Assembly (NCBI RefSeq): GCF_003946335.1
Contig: NZ_RHNX01000026.1
Coordinates: 1 to 49,806 of the forward strand
Direction: 5' to 3'
Length of the DNA stretch: 49,806 nt
From: Levilactobacillus fujinensis
GTDB taxonomy: Bacteria; Bacillota; Bacilli; Lactobacillales; Lactobacillaceae
The translations under genes and the position numbers were made by a program. The notes under the pieces are model-generated. The model searched no databases and had not been told where the DNA came from. It saw nothing but the letters and a program-made list of their open reading frames with translations. Shown here piece after piece: positions 6,719 to 16,479 of the stretch (position 1 is the stretch's first letter; each line of letters begins with the position of its first letter).

Positions 6719-8555
6719 TGCTCAGCCTTCTCTCTTCAGCGTAGCGCAGAACCAAGCCAGTGGCGACCGCATTCCGTGGTCCCATAATACCACGCACATT
6801 TCCACGGCCAGAGACCAAGTTGTAATGTGCCAACTCATCCGTAACCAGCTGTGGAATTTCAAAGTCGAGTGCAGACCCACCAACGATGACCACAAACGGG
6901 ATATCCCGAATGTTTCCAGTGGGACTGACATACTTTAAGGCCCGGATGGCATTCGTCACAAACACCCGCTTCTTGGCACTCTGACGAACCAACTTAATCT
7001 TTTCAATGCTTGGATTACCCGTAACTGGTTCATAGCCATCTGGCTTGATAACCACAATTCGGGCAAATAATTCGGATGGTAAAGGATGTTCGAAGAACTG
7101 AACGGAGCCATCTTCGTGCCGCAACTGAAAGAGGTTTTCAACCTTAGCTAACGGATAACGCTTAATGTCCTCCGCTAAGTGAATGTCAGACAAACCGAGT
7201 TCAGAATTAATGATCATCGTAACCATGTCACCGGCACCGGCAAGATGAATCGCAATCATTTTATCTTCTTTGTCGATAATGGAAGCGTCCGTAGACCCCG
7301 CCCCAAAGTCAAGAATTGCAATTGGCTTGGAAGTCCCAGGGGTCGTCAACGCACCATGAATGGCTGATTCGACCTCTGCACCACCAATTTCGACCTTAAC
7401 GTTGAGTTCCTTTTCAATTAGCTTAGCGATCACTTCCATCTGCAAGTGATCAGACTTAACCATTGCCGCAATCCCAACGGCGGACTCATTCAAGAATTCC
7501 CCCGCCAGACCACCAGTAACCTTCACTGGCACTTGCGTATCGATTGCCAACAGGTCTTGAATCGCCACGTCCTTATTCTGCTTACCGGTCAAGGTTGCCA
7601 TTGTCTGACGAACCTTTTCCAGCATGCCGCCAATGTTGGTCCCGGACTCCCCAGTAATATCTTTGATGTGCCGGAAATTAGAAACCTTTTTCATAATCGC
7701 GTCGGCACCCCTTGAGACGCCAACCTCTTCTTTTCCAGTCTCACCATCAATGATAATTTTACCGGCGGGAATCACACGGGCCTTAACATCACCCTCTGGT
7801 GTCTTAATGACGACCGCAGAACGATTGCCAATCAGCGCACGTGAAACGGGAACAATATTCCGTGTCTCCTCAGAATCCAGGTTGAACAGCGTCGCAATCC
7901 CATATGGATTAGCTAATTGAGAAATAACTTGGCCTGGCCCCGCTACTTCAACGGCGGCTAGCATTCGAACTGGCACCTTATCAATCAGAGCAACCTCATC
8001 AACAATCGGAATCTGTTTGTTCAACCGATTATCAACAAGCACCGCATCATCGTTCTGTAGAATAGCGGCCGTCACATCATAACCAACGGCGACGTAAGCA
8101 TTGATTAACTTGGCACAATTCTCAAAGTCGAGCTCCTTAGGAACAATCACAATGTAGCTGCGATTCTTATTACTCTCCCCGGCTAAATCTAAGATTGGAA
8201 TTGTAACCCCAGATGCCGTTCCCATGCCACCTGGTGTGTCAGGATTATGGCCGATCATGGTTGATTCCGTTACAATTGTCTCCGTAATCGTTTCCATGGC
8301 CACGTCCCCAATAACTGGCGTGGCTTCGTTAATTCTAATTAAGTCAACATCATTAATTGATAAATTAGTTTTATCTAACACCTGGTTGATTGAATCACGA
8401 ATACCAATTAGGTTTTCCTTGGTCCCCTTGATCCCGGTTGTTGCAGCTATCCCTGATCCAATGAAATCTGTCTCGCCGCGATCAGAAACATGAGCTAGTG
8501 CAACTTCAGTTGACGAATTTCCAATATCAACGCCAATCACATTTTTTGTTGCCAT
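6711..8555 (-). CDS. pduG: PduG, diol dehydratase reactivase large (ATPase) subunit
   Basis: A 614-residue large subunit of the B12-dependent dehydratase reactivase; length matches the family. Actin/Hsp70-like ATPase motifs are visible: GVDIGNSSTEVALA near residues 8-21 and ILDFGAGSTDASII near 408-421. The TPGGMGTASGVTIP segment is also typical. It acts with PduH inside or next to the compartment, because diol dehydratase suicides on glycerol. It lies 26 bases after pduE. Confidence 0.95.
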   Translation of the reverse strand: MATKNVIGVDIGNSSTEVALAHVSDRGETDFIGSGIAATTGIKGTKENLIGIRDSINQVLDKTNLSINDVDLIRINEATPVIGDVAMETITETIVTESTMIGHNPDTPGGMGTASGVTIPILDLAGESNKNRSYIVIVPKELDFENCAKLINAYVAVGYDVTAAILQNDDAVLVDNRLNKQIPIVDEVALIDKVPVRMLAAVEVAGPGQVISQLANPYGIATLFNLDSEETRNIVPVSRALIGNRSAVVIKTPEGDVKARVIPAGKIIIDGETGKEEVGVSRGADAIMKKVSNFRHIKDITGESGTNIGGMLEKVRQTMATLTGKQNKDVAIQDLLAIDTQVPVKVTGGLAGEFLNESAVGIAAMVKSDHLQMEVIAKLIEKELNVKVEIGGAEVESAIHGALTTPGTSKPIAILDFGAGSTDASIIDKEDKMIAIHLAGAGDMVTMIINSELGLSDIHLAEDIKRYPLAKVENLFQLRHEDGSVQFFEHPLPSELFARIVVIKPDGYEPVTGNPSIEKIKLVRQSAKKRVFVTNAIRALKYVSPTGNIRDIPFVVIVGGSALDFEIPQLVTDELAHYNLVSGRGNVRGIMGPRNAVATGLVLRYAEERRLSNG

Positions 8556-8581
8556 GCCTAAACACCCTTTTTCAACTTTTT

Positions 8582-9106
8582 CTACTTATCTCCTTTAAGC
8601 TTCTTACGGCTTTCGTAGTATTTTGCGGCTTCTTCAAACCATGCCGCACAAATATTAGCATCGTAGGTTGTCCGTAATTCATTGGCGATACTTAGAAGTT
8701 CATCCTTAGAAGAACGGTATGGTCGTAACGCATTGTACATTTCCAATAAACGATCATCGGGAATCTTGGTCAACTCTGCCGCCCGATCAAAGTTCATTTG
8801 TAACGTCTTCCGTCCAGCATCACCGGCAACATCGCCCTGCATCTTAAGTGCTTCAGCCGTGATCCGTAAGTCTTTACGATCAACCCGATTGTTCTGAATA
8901 TCATCAAGTGTGACATCATTTAATGCCTTACCAGAAGGCGTTCTAATGATGTCCCGGTGTTTCTCATAGAGTGGATAATCCTTGACACCGTACTGCTTAT
9001 CGTCACTAACGCTGGTACTTGATGACTGAGTTGCTCCAGTAGACGCGGTATCAGAATTATTAACCTGCTTTAAAATATTTGCAACTAAATCGTTAATATC
9101 GCTCAT
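8582..9106 (-). CDS. pduE: PduE, diol dehydratase small subunit
   Basis: A 174-residue small (gamma) subunit of adenosylcobalamin-dependent propanediol/glycerol dehydratase. The first 17 residues (MSDINDLVANILKQVNN) form a short amphipathic helix, followed by a Ser/Thr-rich linker up to about 35, and then the folded domain from KDYPLYEKHRD. This arrangement matches the N-terminal extension that marks encapsulated dehydratase subunits. It sits 12 bases after pduD with its own ribosome site. Confidence 0.95.
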   Translation of the reverse strand: MSDINDLVANILKQVNNSDTASTGATQSSSTSVSDDKQYGVKDYPLYEKHRDIIRTPSGKALNDVTLDDIQNNRVDRKDLRITAEALKMQGDVAGDAGRKTLQMNFDRAAELTKIPDDRLLEMYNALRPYRSSKDELLSIANELRTTYDANICAAWFEEAAKYYESRKKLKGDK

Positions 9107-9118
9107 TGATACCTCTCC

Positions 9119-9817
9119 TTAAAATGTGACTTTGATCTCTTCTGCTGGCTTACCAGGAACAACCTGATGCGTCTCACGAATATGTAAGATGGCAGAGATT
9201 GCTTGGAAGTTGGGCCGAGCCATTTGGTCGTTTGGCTGTGAAACTGGCTCCGGAGAATCACCCTTTGCATAACGGGCCGCATTTTTACCGATTTGACGGA
9301 ACATCTTGGCATCGATAACGGGCGCCTCTGGGAATAATTCCAGGTTGTTTAGCGCTTCTTGATCCTTCTGATGAATGATCACAGTTCCTTTTGATTGAAT
9401 CCCAATAGAGATCCCGGAACCGGACAGATGGTCAGCCTCTACGGCCATGAATGAAACGTCAGAGGTATCGTAGGCTTTGATGACCCGTGCTTTTAGTCCT
9501 TCCTCTTCAATCCCAGCAATCATTTGGCGTAGTGCCTCTTGATGGGAAACGCCGGATTCAGTCTTAGTCAACACCGTTGCGAAGGCAGGTGCCACCGCAA
9601 TCACGATTTCATCCTTAGAGTAGCCTGGCTTCGCTAAGCCAACCGATTGGAACCAAGAAACGTTCTTTTCTGGGACTGCATCTCCATTATATGAAGCGTT
9701 TTCAGAAGTAGCTACAGCGCCACCCTTCTTCTGAAAATCAATGGTTTGGTCAGTTTGCGTCTGTGCTAAGACTTCGCGGACAATTTTACGGACTAAGTTT
9801 TCATCAATTTCAGTCAT
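9119..9817 (-). CDS. pduD: PduD, diol dehydratase medium subunit
   Basis: A 232-residue medium (beta) subunit of the diol dehydratase, which contributes to cobalamin binding. The N terminus (TEIDENLVRKIVREVLAQ, residues 2-19) is the classical PduD encapsulation helix, followed by a flexible linker to about 45. The folded domain starts near WFQSVGLAKPG. The ATG at 9817 follows GGAGG by 7 bases; the longer frame to 9859 overlaps pduC and is not used. This targeting helix is nearly copied at the start of the D-lactate dehydrogenase at 15263. Confidence 0.95.
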   Translation of the reverse strand: MTEIDENLVRKIVREVLAQTQTDQTIDFQKKGGAVATSENASYNGDAVPEKNVSWFQSVGLAKPGYSKDEIVIAVAPAFATVLTKTESGVSHQEALRQMIAGIEEEGLKARVIKAYDTSDVSFMAVEADHLSGSGISIGIQSKGTVIIHQKDQEALNNLELFPEAPVIDAKMFRQIGKNAARYAKGDSPEPVSQPNDQMARPNFQAISAILHIRETHQVVPGKPAEEIKVTF

Positions 9818-9833
9818 AAAAATACCTCCTCCC

Positions 9834-11510
9834 TTACATATCGAAATGTTCTGGATCAATAACTTGTGGAATATCCGTTACCTTTTTCCACTCTTCAGGA
9901 TCGTCGTAGAGCCGGTAACCAGTACCTGGTCCTTGATAGTCATTTCCTTCATTAACAGCAGACTCAACGTGCCACTTGTCATCGAAAATGGCTGACGTTT
10001 GAAGATAGTCCCCAACAACCTTTTGCTTTTGCAGGTTCAGAATAGCTTCCGCAACGTCCTTAACATCACCGTCAACCAGTGCCTTGATAACGTCAACAGC
10101 GGTAATCCCTCTGTCCATCATATCTTGGGCAGCCTTCATATCAGCAACCTTATCACGCTTAGGCATGTCTTCATGGACATCAGCATAAGTTGCCGCTTCA
10201 ACCTCTTCATCAGTAATGGCAGGTAAGCCTAAACCTTTGAAGACAATCTGTAATGACTTAGCCGCTTTCCGCCGAACGTTAATGGCATCTTCTTCTTTAA
10301 TTGAATGAATCCCGAACGATTGACCATAATCCCGTGACAGGAAGTGAATGTCATCGTAGTCATAAACATCTTCGTTAGAACCAGCGAACGTGTTGTCTGG
10401 GTTTGGTTCGGCACCAAATCCTGAGCAGATGAAGTCGGTCCCACCGATAAATTGACCCATGAAACGCCAAGTCCGACGCATTGAGGAGTGAGAGAATGAT
10501 TGGTCACTCCCGGTTGCGGCTTCCAAGTCATACATCATGCACAAGAGATTTTCGCCTAAGACTTCACGCAACCCATTTGGCACAGCCGTTGGGATTGAAA
10601 TACAACTGAGTGAACCATTTTGTAGGCCTTGAACCCCAGAAGCCTTCGAGAGTAAAATACAACGGGCCTCAAGATAAAGCATTGATTTGCCTTCAGGGTA
10701 ACCCATCAAAACTTCTGACCCGGAACCAGACGTAAACCGCATCTTAATCCCACGAGAAGCATAGCATGATGCCAAGAACCCTTTAGACCAAGGCGTGTCA
10801 TCACCATCGGTAAAGGAACGGTCGGTCCCGTAAACAGAAATGGTTTCGGCATAGGAGGTCAAGCCCCGCATCCCTAATTGCAATTCAGTTGCTTCGTCAA
10901 CGGAGCATTGGTGAAGGACACCAGGTCGGCCAGTTTGCGACCCGACTAAGACTGAAAGTGCGTTGAAAGGAGCGTCCCGACTAACAGCCGTGGTCGTTTC
11001 TTCTTCAGCAAAGCCTCTCAAGGCCGCTTCGGCAGCATCAGCAGCTAATTCAACTGGATTATCGATGTAGTTGGTAACGTGACTTTGGTTCGCTGGTTTG
11101 CGACGTTCACGCATCTTCTTGGCACCCATGATCATTTCACCAAAGTCAAGTTGACAGATCACATCTTGGCCCTTGGCAGGCGTCATCGCCGTCGTATATT
11201 TCAAAACATCCTTGTGAGAAACGTTAGGATCAATTAACATCTTAGCGATTTTAGCAGAATCCGTTGCCATTACCTTTTCAGCATTATCAATGTTGATCCC
11301 GTAATTAGCAATGTACATATCAATCAAGTCGAAGTCTTCGCGCTTTTTCCCGTCCATTTCGGTAATAATCCCATTTTCAACCTTAACACTTGGTTCAGGG
11401 TCATTGGGACTCTTCATCGCGACGAATCCTTCTTCAGGCCATTCTTTAACAATGACATCTTTGTTGATTGGACGCTGTTCTAGCTTTTCAAATCTTTTTT
11501 GACGTTTCAT
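9834..11510 (-). CDS. pduC: PduC, diol/glycerol dehydratase large subunit
   Basis: A 558-residue large (alpha) subunit of B12-dependent propanediol/glycerol dehydratase, full length for lactobacilli. It forms the TIM barrel that holds the substrate and adenosylcobalamin. Typical segments include the GSGSEVLMGYPEGKSMLYLE region near residue 260 and RDAPFNALSVLVGSQTGRPG near 180. Known substrates of the family are 1,2-propanediol, glycerol, ethylene glycol and, in some lactobacilli, meso-2,3-butanediol, which gives propanal, 3-hydroxypropanal, acetaldehyde or butanone. The sequence alone does not say which is used here. Confidence 0.97.
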   Translation of the reverse strand: MKRQKRFEKLEQRPINKDVIVKEWPEEGFVAMKSPNDPEPSVKVENGIITEMDGKKREDFDLIDMYIANYGINIDNAEKVMATDSAKIAKMLIDPNVSHKDVLKYTTAMTPAKGQDVICQLDFGEMIMGAKKMRERRKPANQSHVTNYIDNPVELAADAAEAALRGFAEEETTTAVSRDAPFNALSVLVGSQTGRPGVLHQCSVDEATELQLGMRGLTSYAETISVYGTDRSFTDGDDTPWSKGFLASCYASRGIKMRFTSGSGSEVLMGYPEGKSMLYLEARCILLSKASGVQGLQNGSLSCISIPTAVPNGLREVLGENLLCMMYDLEAATGSDQSFSHSSMRRTWRFMGQFIGGTDFICSGFGAEPNPDNTFAGSNEDVYDYDDIHFLSRDYGQSFGIHSIKEEDAINVRRKAAKSLQIVFKGLGLPAITDEEVEAATYADVHEDMPKRDKVADMKAAQDMMDRGITAVDVIKALVDGDVKDVAEAILNLQKQKVVGDYLQTSAIFDDKWHVESAVNEGNDYQGPGTGYRLYDDPEEWKKVTDIPQVIDPEHFDM

Positions 11511-11537
11511 TAAGTAATCCTCCTTAGAATAAAGTTT

Positions 11538-12254
11538 TTACTGAATGTAGGAGGGATAATCATTTGCTGGTTTATCTCCCATTTGTCCCAGTAACTCTAG
11601 TCCACGTTCACGAGCGGCAATAACGGCTTGACGCACCGCACCTGACTCACCGCTGATGGTCAACGTCCCTTCGTTGGAAGGACTGCCGTTGTGACTTGGT
11701 GTTGCCACCGAAATAATATTGACACCCGCAGTCTTCAATGCCGTATCTGCCATCACAATACCGATTGCAGCAGGGCAAGCATTGATGATGCCAAAGGCTT
11801 TACCCTCTTCGGCACCTAACGCTTCAGTCAGACAACCAGCAGCTCGAGCGGTATATTGCAATTCCACGTAGCCGGCAGCGTTCCCATACACATCGCCAAA
11901 GTAGTGATGGAGATTCTCAAAGGTTACTTTAATGGCTTCACGGACATCTGATGGATCATAACCACCAATGACGATCATGCAACCTTGTCCCCCGCCGCCT
12001 TTGGTATCGTTCGTCCATTCAACGTCGATCACCTCAGTATTGGTAGACTTGATTCCTTCATCCATTGAGAAGAGTTGTGGGCCACCACCGGTACGGTCAC
12101 TGACGATTCCAATGACTGAATAATGCTTTTTAACGTGCATCTTTTCTAGGAGCTCTGGATCTACGTTGGGAATACATAACCCAATAGTATCCCCAGCTGC
12201 ATCAGCACCAACGAACTCCGGTGCGACGCTGGTGGAATTCAAAAAGTCAATCAT
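11538..12254 (-). CDS. pduB: PduB, BMC-T (tandem-domain) shell trimer protein
   Basis: A 238-residue shell protein with two tandem BMC domains, forming trimers. I start it at the ATG at 12254 (GGGGG 7 bases upstream), giving MIDFLNSTSVAPEFVGADAAG; the upstream frame to 12293 lacks a ribosome site. The N-terminal arm seen in PduB, which helps dock cargo in Salmonella, is short here. Repeated features such as MIVIGGYDPSDVREAIK and GEGAVRQA-like helices mark the two domains. It is separated from pduA by a terminator-like hairpin. Confidence 0.93.
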   Translation of the reverse strand: MIDFLNSTSVAPEFVGADAAGDTIGLCIPNVDPELLEKMHVKKHYSVIGIVSDRTGGGPQLFSMDEGIKSTNTEVIDVEWTNDTKGGGGQGCMIVIGGYDPSDVREAIKVTFENLHHYFGDVYGNAAGYVELQYTARAAGCLTEALGAEEGKAFGIINACPAAIGIVMADTALKTAGVNIISVATPSHNGSPSNEGTLTISGESGAVRQAVIAARERGLELLGQMGDKPANDYPSYIQ

Positions 12255-12311
12255 AAGACTGCCCCCTAATATTTTGTAACGGAGAATTTTCAATTTATAA
12301 TGCTATTACTA

Positions 12312-12356
12312 ATAAAAAGGTTCTTATTTGTCCTCCACTCAAACAAAATAAGAACC
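12312..12356 (-). terminator. Terminator-like hairpin between pduA and pduB (probable attenuator)
   Basis: On the minus strand, GGTTCTTATTT and AAATAAGAACC (perfect 11-bp stem, arms 12346-12356 and 12319-12329) are followed by TTTTTATT. It sits 19 bases after the pduA stop and about 60 bases before pduB. Since the rest of the operon has no other strong promoter that I can see, partial read-through would give more pduA than downstream product. Confidence 0.8.
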
Positions 12357-12374
12357 AATTTTAATGACTATTCT

Positions 12375-12653
12375 TTATTCTTTGTGTGGAAGAATTTTCT
12401 CAACATCCGTGTGTGGACGAGGAATGACATAACTGGAAACAACTTCACCGACGTTCCCTGCAGCCTGAACTCCTGCGTCTACAGCTGCTTTAACAGCGCC
12501 AACGTCGCCACGAACCATGGCAGTTACAAGACCGGCACCAATTTTTTGTTGACCGATCAAGGCAACGTTTGCAGCTTTAACCATTGCATCTGCTGCTTCA
12601 ATTGAAGGTACTAAACCTCTCGTTTCAATCATTCCAAGCGCTTCTTGTTCCAT
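12375..12653 (-). CDS. pduA: PduA, BMC-H shell hexamer protein
   Basis: A 92-residue single BMC-domain shell protein, first gene of the pdu operon. It shares the [18 protein letters not shown] terminus, the [12 protein letters not shown] pore-side helix and the SYVIPRPH strand with PduJ. Ribosome site AGGAGG 8 bases before the ATG. A cre-like site and a TATAAT box lie upstream, and the PocR-type gene is divergent. The shell facets and the main metabolite pores are made by this type of protein in characterised systems. Confidence 0.95.
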   Translation of the reverse strand: MEQEALGMIETRGLVPSIEAADAMVKAANVALIGQQKIGAGLVTAMVRGDVGAVKAAVDAGVQAAGNVGEVVSSYVIPRPHTDVEKILPHKE

Positions 12654-12683
12654 AAAGAAAGCCTCCTAATGTCAGTACGCGTT

Positions 12684-12719
12684 TGAAAACGCTTACTTTT
12701 TTATTACACGGCTATTATA
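12684..12719 (-). promoter_or_regulatory. pduA promoter -10 box with overlapping downstream cre site
   Basis: TATAAT on the minus strand (12714-12719) has no recognisable -35 hexamer 16-18 bases upstream, which fits an activator-dependent promoter for a PocR-type protein. Just downstream, TGAAAACGCTTACT (12684-12697, plus strand) matches the relaxed CcpA consensus TGWAARCGYTWNCW at every position; it would lie between the transcription start and pduA, a road-block position. Confidence 0.7.
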
Positions 12720-12837
12720 TAACAAGTGATTTAAATTTTCTTAGTCATTTTCATTCTTAAATTATGGCAGTTCGCAAGATATTGTCCCCCTTTTATACAG
12801 ATATTTGATTTTTATCATAAAATAGGCTATTGTGTAC

Positions 12838-12856
12838 TCACTAACAAGGTTAGTGA
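12838..12856. promoter_or_regulatory. Inverted repeat in pocR leader
   Basis: TCACTAAC and GTTAGTGA, perfect 8-bp arms with a 3-base spacer, end about 20 bases before the regulator's start codon and just before its AAAAGGAGA ribosome site. It could be an operator or an mRNA hairpin that controls regulator synthesis. Confidence 0.5.
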
Positions 12857-12877
12857 CCTTTAAAAGGAGACTTTTTT

Positions 12878-13942
12878 ATGAATTTCAATTCACAAGAGAC
12901 TCGCTACATTCGCATCAAGCAAATTCTAACTTTGTTTTATCAACTAACAAAGACCCATCTTACGTTTATTGACGCCTCATTACACCTAGTAACCAGTGAC
13001 GGCCTGCTCATAGACCCAGACAAGGTTAATGCCTTCTTTCACAAAAAGAACCTTTCTTTCTTTTTTCCACTGATTACCAATGGCCAATTTAATGGTTTAT
13101 TTATTACCAATAAAAATAGTATCCCAGTAAATACAACTTCCTTACATCAGGACGCCTTGGAAAATATCGCCACCAGTGTGCTCAACGCCTATTACCAAGA
13201 GATTACCATTCTGTCTCCCCTGACCAAAGAAGAGTTGACGAAAGGGAGTCAGCTCTTCAGTCTGCTTATCTCCGGTGCCGTCAATGAAGTGGAAAGCGTA
13301 ACGCATACGTTCAAACCAGCCCCCACACCTAGCAATAATAAAGGACGCAATGACATTGATATTGCCCTATCCTACATAGATCAAAATATCGACCAAAAGC
13401 TCACCCTGGTGACCGTCGCCAAAAATTCCTATTTATCGCCGGCCTATCTGAGCCGGCTCTTCAAGGAACACTTTAAAATCAACTTTTCCAACTACATTCG
13501 CATTCGAAAAATTGCGCTGGCTCAGACGCAACTGATTTCCACGGACCAGCCAATCAACGATGTTTCAAAGACCATTGGCTTTGCCAGAGCAAACTATTTC
13601 AATAAGGTTTTTAAAGAAACCACCAGCCTCACGCCTCTACAATTCCGTAAACGCTATAGTGGCGCGCAAAAGATATATACGATCAACCGTGACCTAGCTT
13701 GGAACGATAATATTTCAGTCTACGCCGCTTCACAGCACTACTTTCAAAAGAAAGGCATTGTCCTCCGGGAGAAGAATATCAACGGTCGCCCTTGTATCGT
13801 CGCGATAGACGGGCTCTCTTCGCTAAACAACACCAAAGGCTGGATCTATCTGGTCGACGGTGTTCAACCGCAAATCTTTCCGAGTGAAACCTACGTGAAG
13901 GACAAGTCGGTCATTCAATGGATTTATGTGACCCTCTCGTAG
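12878..13942 (+). CDS. pocR: PocR-type AraC-family activator with C-terminal DUF4430-like domain
   Basis: A 354-residue regulator divergent from pduA. Residues about 5-110 resemble a shortened PocR/PAS-like sensor domain; PocR activates pdu (and often cobalamin genes) in response to diols. An AraC/XylS helix-turn-helix spans about 160-258 (second helix KTIGFARANYFNKVFKETT). Unlike ordinary PocR, it continues for about 95 residues: the segment 280-352, with AIDGLSSLNNTKGWIYLVDG and SVIQWIYVT, reads like the DUF4430 domain of the protein at 17317 (INGLAENDV, GWKYKVNGKF, DVHWYFT). DUF4430 is the fold of the C-terminal domain of transcobalamin/intrinsic factor. I infer a second, possibly corrinoid-linked, input to the regulator. 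Confidence 0.85.
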   Translation: MNFNSQETRYIRIKQILTLFYQLTKTHLTFIDASLHLVTSDGLLIDPDKVNAFFHKKNLSFFFPLITNGQFNGLFITNKNSIPVNTTSLHQDALENIATSVLNAYYQEITILSPLTKEELTKGSQLFSLLISGAVNEVESVTHTFKPAPTPSNNKGRNDIDIALSYIDQNIDQKLTLVTVAKNSYLSPAYLSRLFKEHFKINFSNYIRIRKIALAQTQLISTDQPINDVSKTIGFARANYFNKVFKETTSLTPLQFRKRYSGAQKIYTINRDLAWNDNISVYAASQHYFQKKGIVLREKNINGRPCIVAIDGLSSLNNTKGWIYLVDGVQPQIFPSETYVKDKSVIQWIYVTLS

Positions 13943-14090
13943 GCATTGTATCCAAATTTTCCCAGTTTCGGATTCATCATCGTCGTCAGGCCAACCGCAA
14001 CATTCGCTTGCACATCGTCCTGGACTTTTGTTTTGAGTCAAAAAAGCCGTTTTTGGTCACCGTTTATCACCTAAACAAACTATCTAAAAA

Positions 14091-14141
14091 AATAACCGGT
14101 AAAATTTTCGAAAAATACGAAAATTTTACCGGTTATTTTGT
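14091..14141. terminator. Terminator downstream of pocR
   Basis: A perfect 20-bp inverted repeat (arms 14091-14110 and 14118-14137, core ATAACCGGTAAAATTTTCG, 7-base loop) is preceded by A6 and followed by TTTTG, so it can stop transcription in both directions. The rest of 13943-14236 holds no gene that I can support. Confidence 0.8.
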
Positions 14142-14236
14142 CATTTTGACCGTGAAAGTACTTATTATAATGACAAATTATCATTGAAAACCAGCCGCGT
14201 TTCCTGAATAACCTTTCAAAATAGCAGTCATTTTTT

Positions 14237-14265
14237 TCACAAGATATCATGTGAAACCGCTTACC
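14237..14265 (+). promoter_or_regulatory. Operator-like palindrome and cre-like site upstream of the SDR gene
   Basis: TTCACA and TGTGAA form a 6-bp inverted repeat across 8 bases (14237-14256). It overlaps TGAAACCGCTTACC (14252-14265), which fits the CcpA consensus except for the last base. Both lie about 100 bases before the promoter of the alcohol dehydrogenase gene. The binding proteins are not identified. Confidence 0.45.
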
Positions 14266-14359
14266 ATTAAAGTGTTAGCGCCCCTTCGATCCGTTTTTTG
14301 TGACTAAAAACTCCCATTCAAAATGCTCAGAAATGCCGATTTTACGAAAAAGAAAGCGC

Positions 14360-14389
14360 TTTACATACAATAATCGACTGCTATATAAT
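14360..14389 (+). promoter_or_regulatory. Promoter of the SDR-ldhD pair
   Basis: TTTACA (14360-14365) and TATAAT (14384-14389) are separated by 18 bases, with the start codon 36 bases downstream. An AGAAAGCGCTTTACA near-palindrome overlaps the -35 box and may bind a repressor. Confidence 0.75.
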
Positions 14390-14424
14390 ACCTTTGTAAC
14401 AAACTTTAGAACGGAGGCTTTATA

Positions 14425-15183
14425 ATGGGACGCTTGCAAGGTAAGGTTGCATTAGTTACTGGTGGATCAAAGGGTATCGGTAAGTCCATCGTTGAACGTT
14501 TTGCCCAAGAGGGTGCTAAAGTCGTATTTACAGCGATTGAAAAAGAGGCTGGCGACTTACTGGAAAAGGAATTGATTCCAAACCGGTTGGTATTCATGCA
14601 ACAGGATGTTTCTAAAAAGGATGACTGGGACCGGGTCATCAACGCCACAATGAAAAAATTTGGCAAAATTAATATTATCGTAAATAACGCCGGTATCGGT
14701 GTCTTTTCTGATATTGAAAAAATGGATGAAAGAAACTGGAACGCGACAATTGGCGTTAACCTGACGGGGACCATGTGGGGCGTTAAATACGGGATTAAAG
14801 TCATGAAGAATAATCATGAAAAGAACTCAATTATTAACCTTTGTTCCGTTGAAGGTTTAATTGGTGATCCTGACTTACTCGCTTACAATGCCTCCAAGGG
14901 TGGCGTTCGGCTGATGACTAAGTCTGCTGCCTTGCATTGTGCACGTGAAGGCTATGACATTCGGATTAATTCTGTCCATCCAGGTTACGTCAACACACCA
15001 TTAGTTGAAAACCTTGAAAAGACCGATCCTAAGGTCGCAGACCACTTGGTTTCATTACATCCAATGGGTCGTTTAGCTGAACCAAGTGAAGTTGCAAACA
15101 TGGCCTTATTCCTTGCGTCAGATGAGTCATCATTTAGTACCGGTTCAGAATTCTTAGTCGATGGTGGGTATACCGCACAATAA
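14425..15183 (+). CDS. R-specific short-chain alcohol dehydrogenase (SDR)
   Basis: A 252-residue short-chain dehydrogenase, the same length and with the same C-terminal motif (VDGGYTAQ) as the L. brevis R-specific alcohol dehydrogenase, which reduces ketones to R-alcohols and binds Mg2+ through its C terminus. Cofactor loop TGGSKGIG at 12-19, NNAG near 90, and catalytic Ser with the YNASK motif near 155-159 are present. Residues 37-38 are Ala-Ile, whereas the NADPH-dependent L. brevis enzyme has Gly-Arg there, so the 2'-phosphate-binding Arg is missing and NADH use is plausible. It has no encapsulation helix. It lies 79 bases before the targeted D-lactate dehydrogenase. Reduction of a diol-dehydratase product such as butanone, propanal or 3-hydroxypropanal is inferred. 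Confidence 0.88.
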   Translation: MGRLQGKVALVTGGSKGIGKSIVERFAQEGAKVVFTAIEKEAGDLLEKELIPNRLVFMQQDVSKKDDWDRVINATMKKFGKINIIVNNAGIGVFSDIEKMDERNWNATIGVNLTGTMWGVKYGIKVMKNNHEKNSIINLCSVEGLIGDPDLLAYNASKGGVRLMTKSAALHCAREGYDIRINSVHPGYVNTPLVENLEKTDPKVADHLVSLHPMGRLAEPSEVANMALFLASDESSFSTGSEFLVDGGYTAQ

Positions 15184-15253
15184 CAAGTATCGACTAGTAA
15201 CATCATACTTAGCTTTGTGTGGCTTTTAAGTATGTACTGAATAATAGAAATGA

Positions 15254-16372
<1,119 letters not shown>

Positions 16373-16479
16373 TAATCAGTAACCACAAATTCTTGTCGTA
16401 CAACGCCAAGGTGAATAAGCCTCCACTAAAAACTAAAGGTTGACTGTACGCAGAAGCTAAATTAGATAAAAAAGACGAG

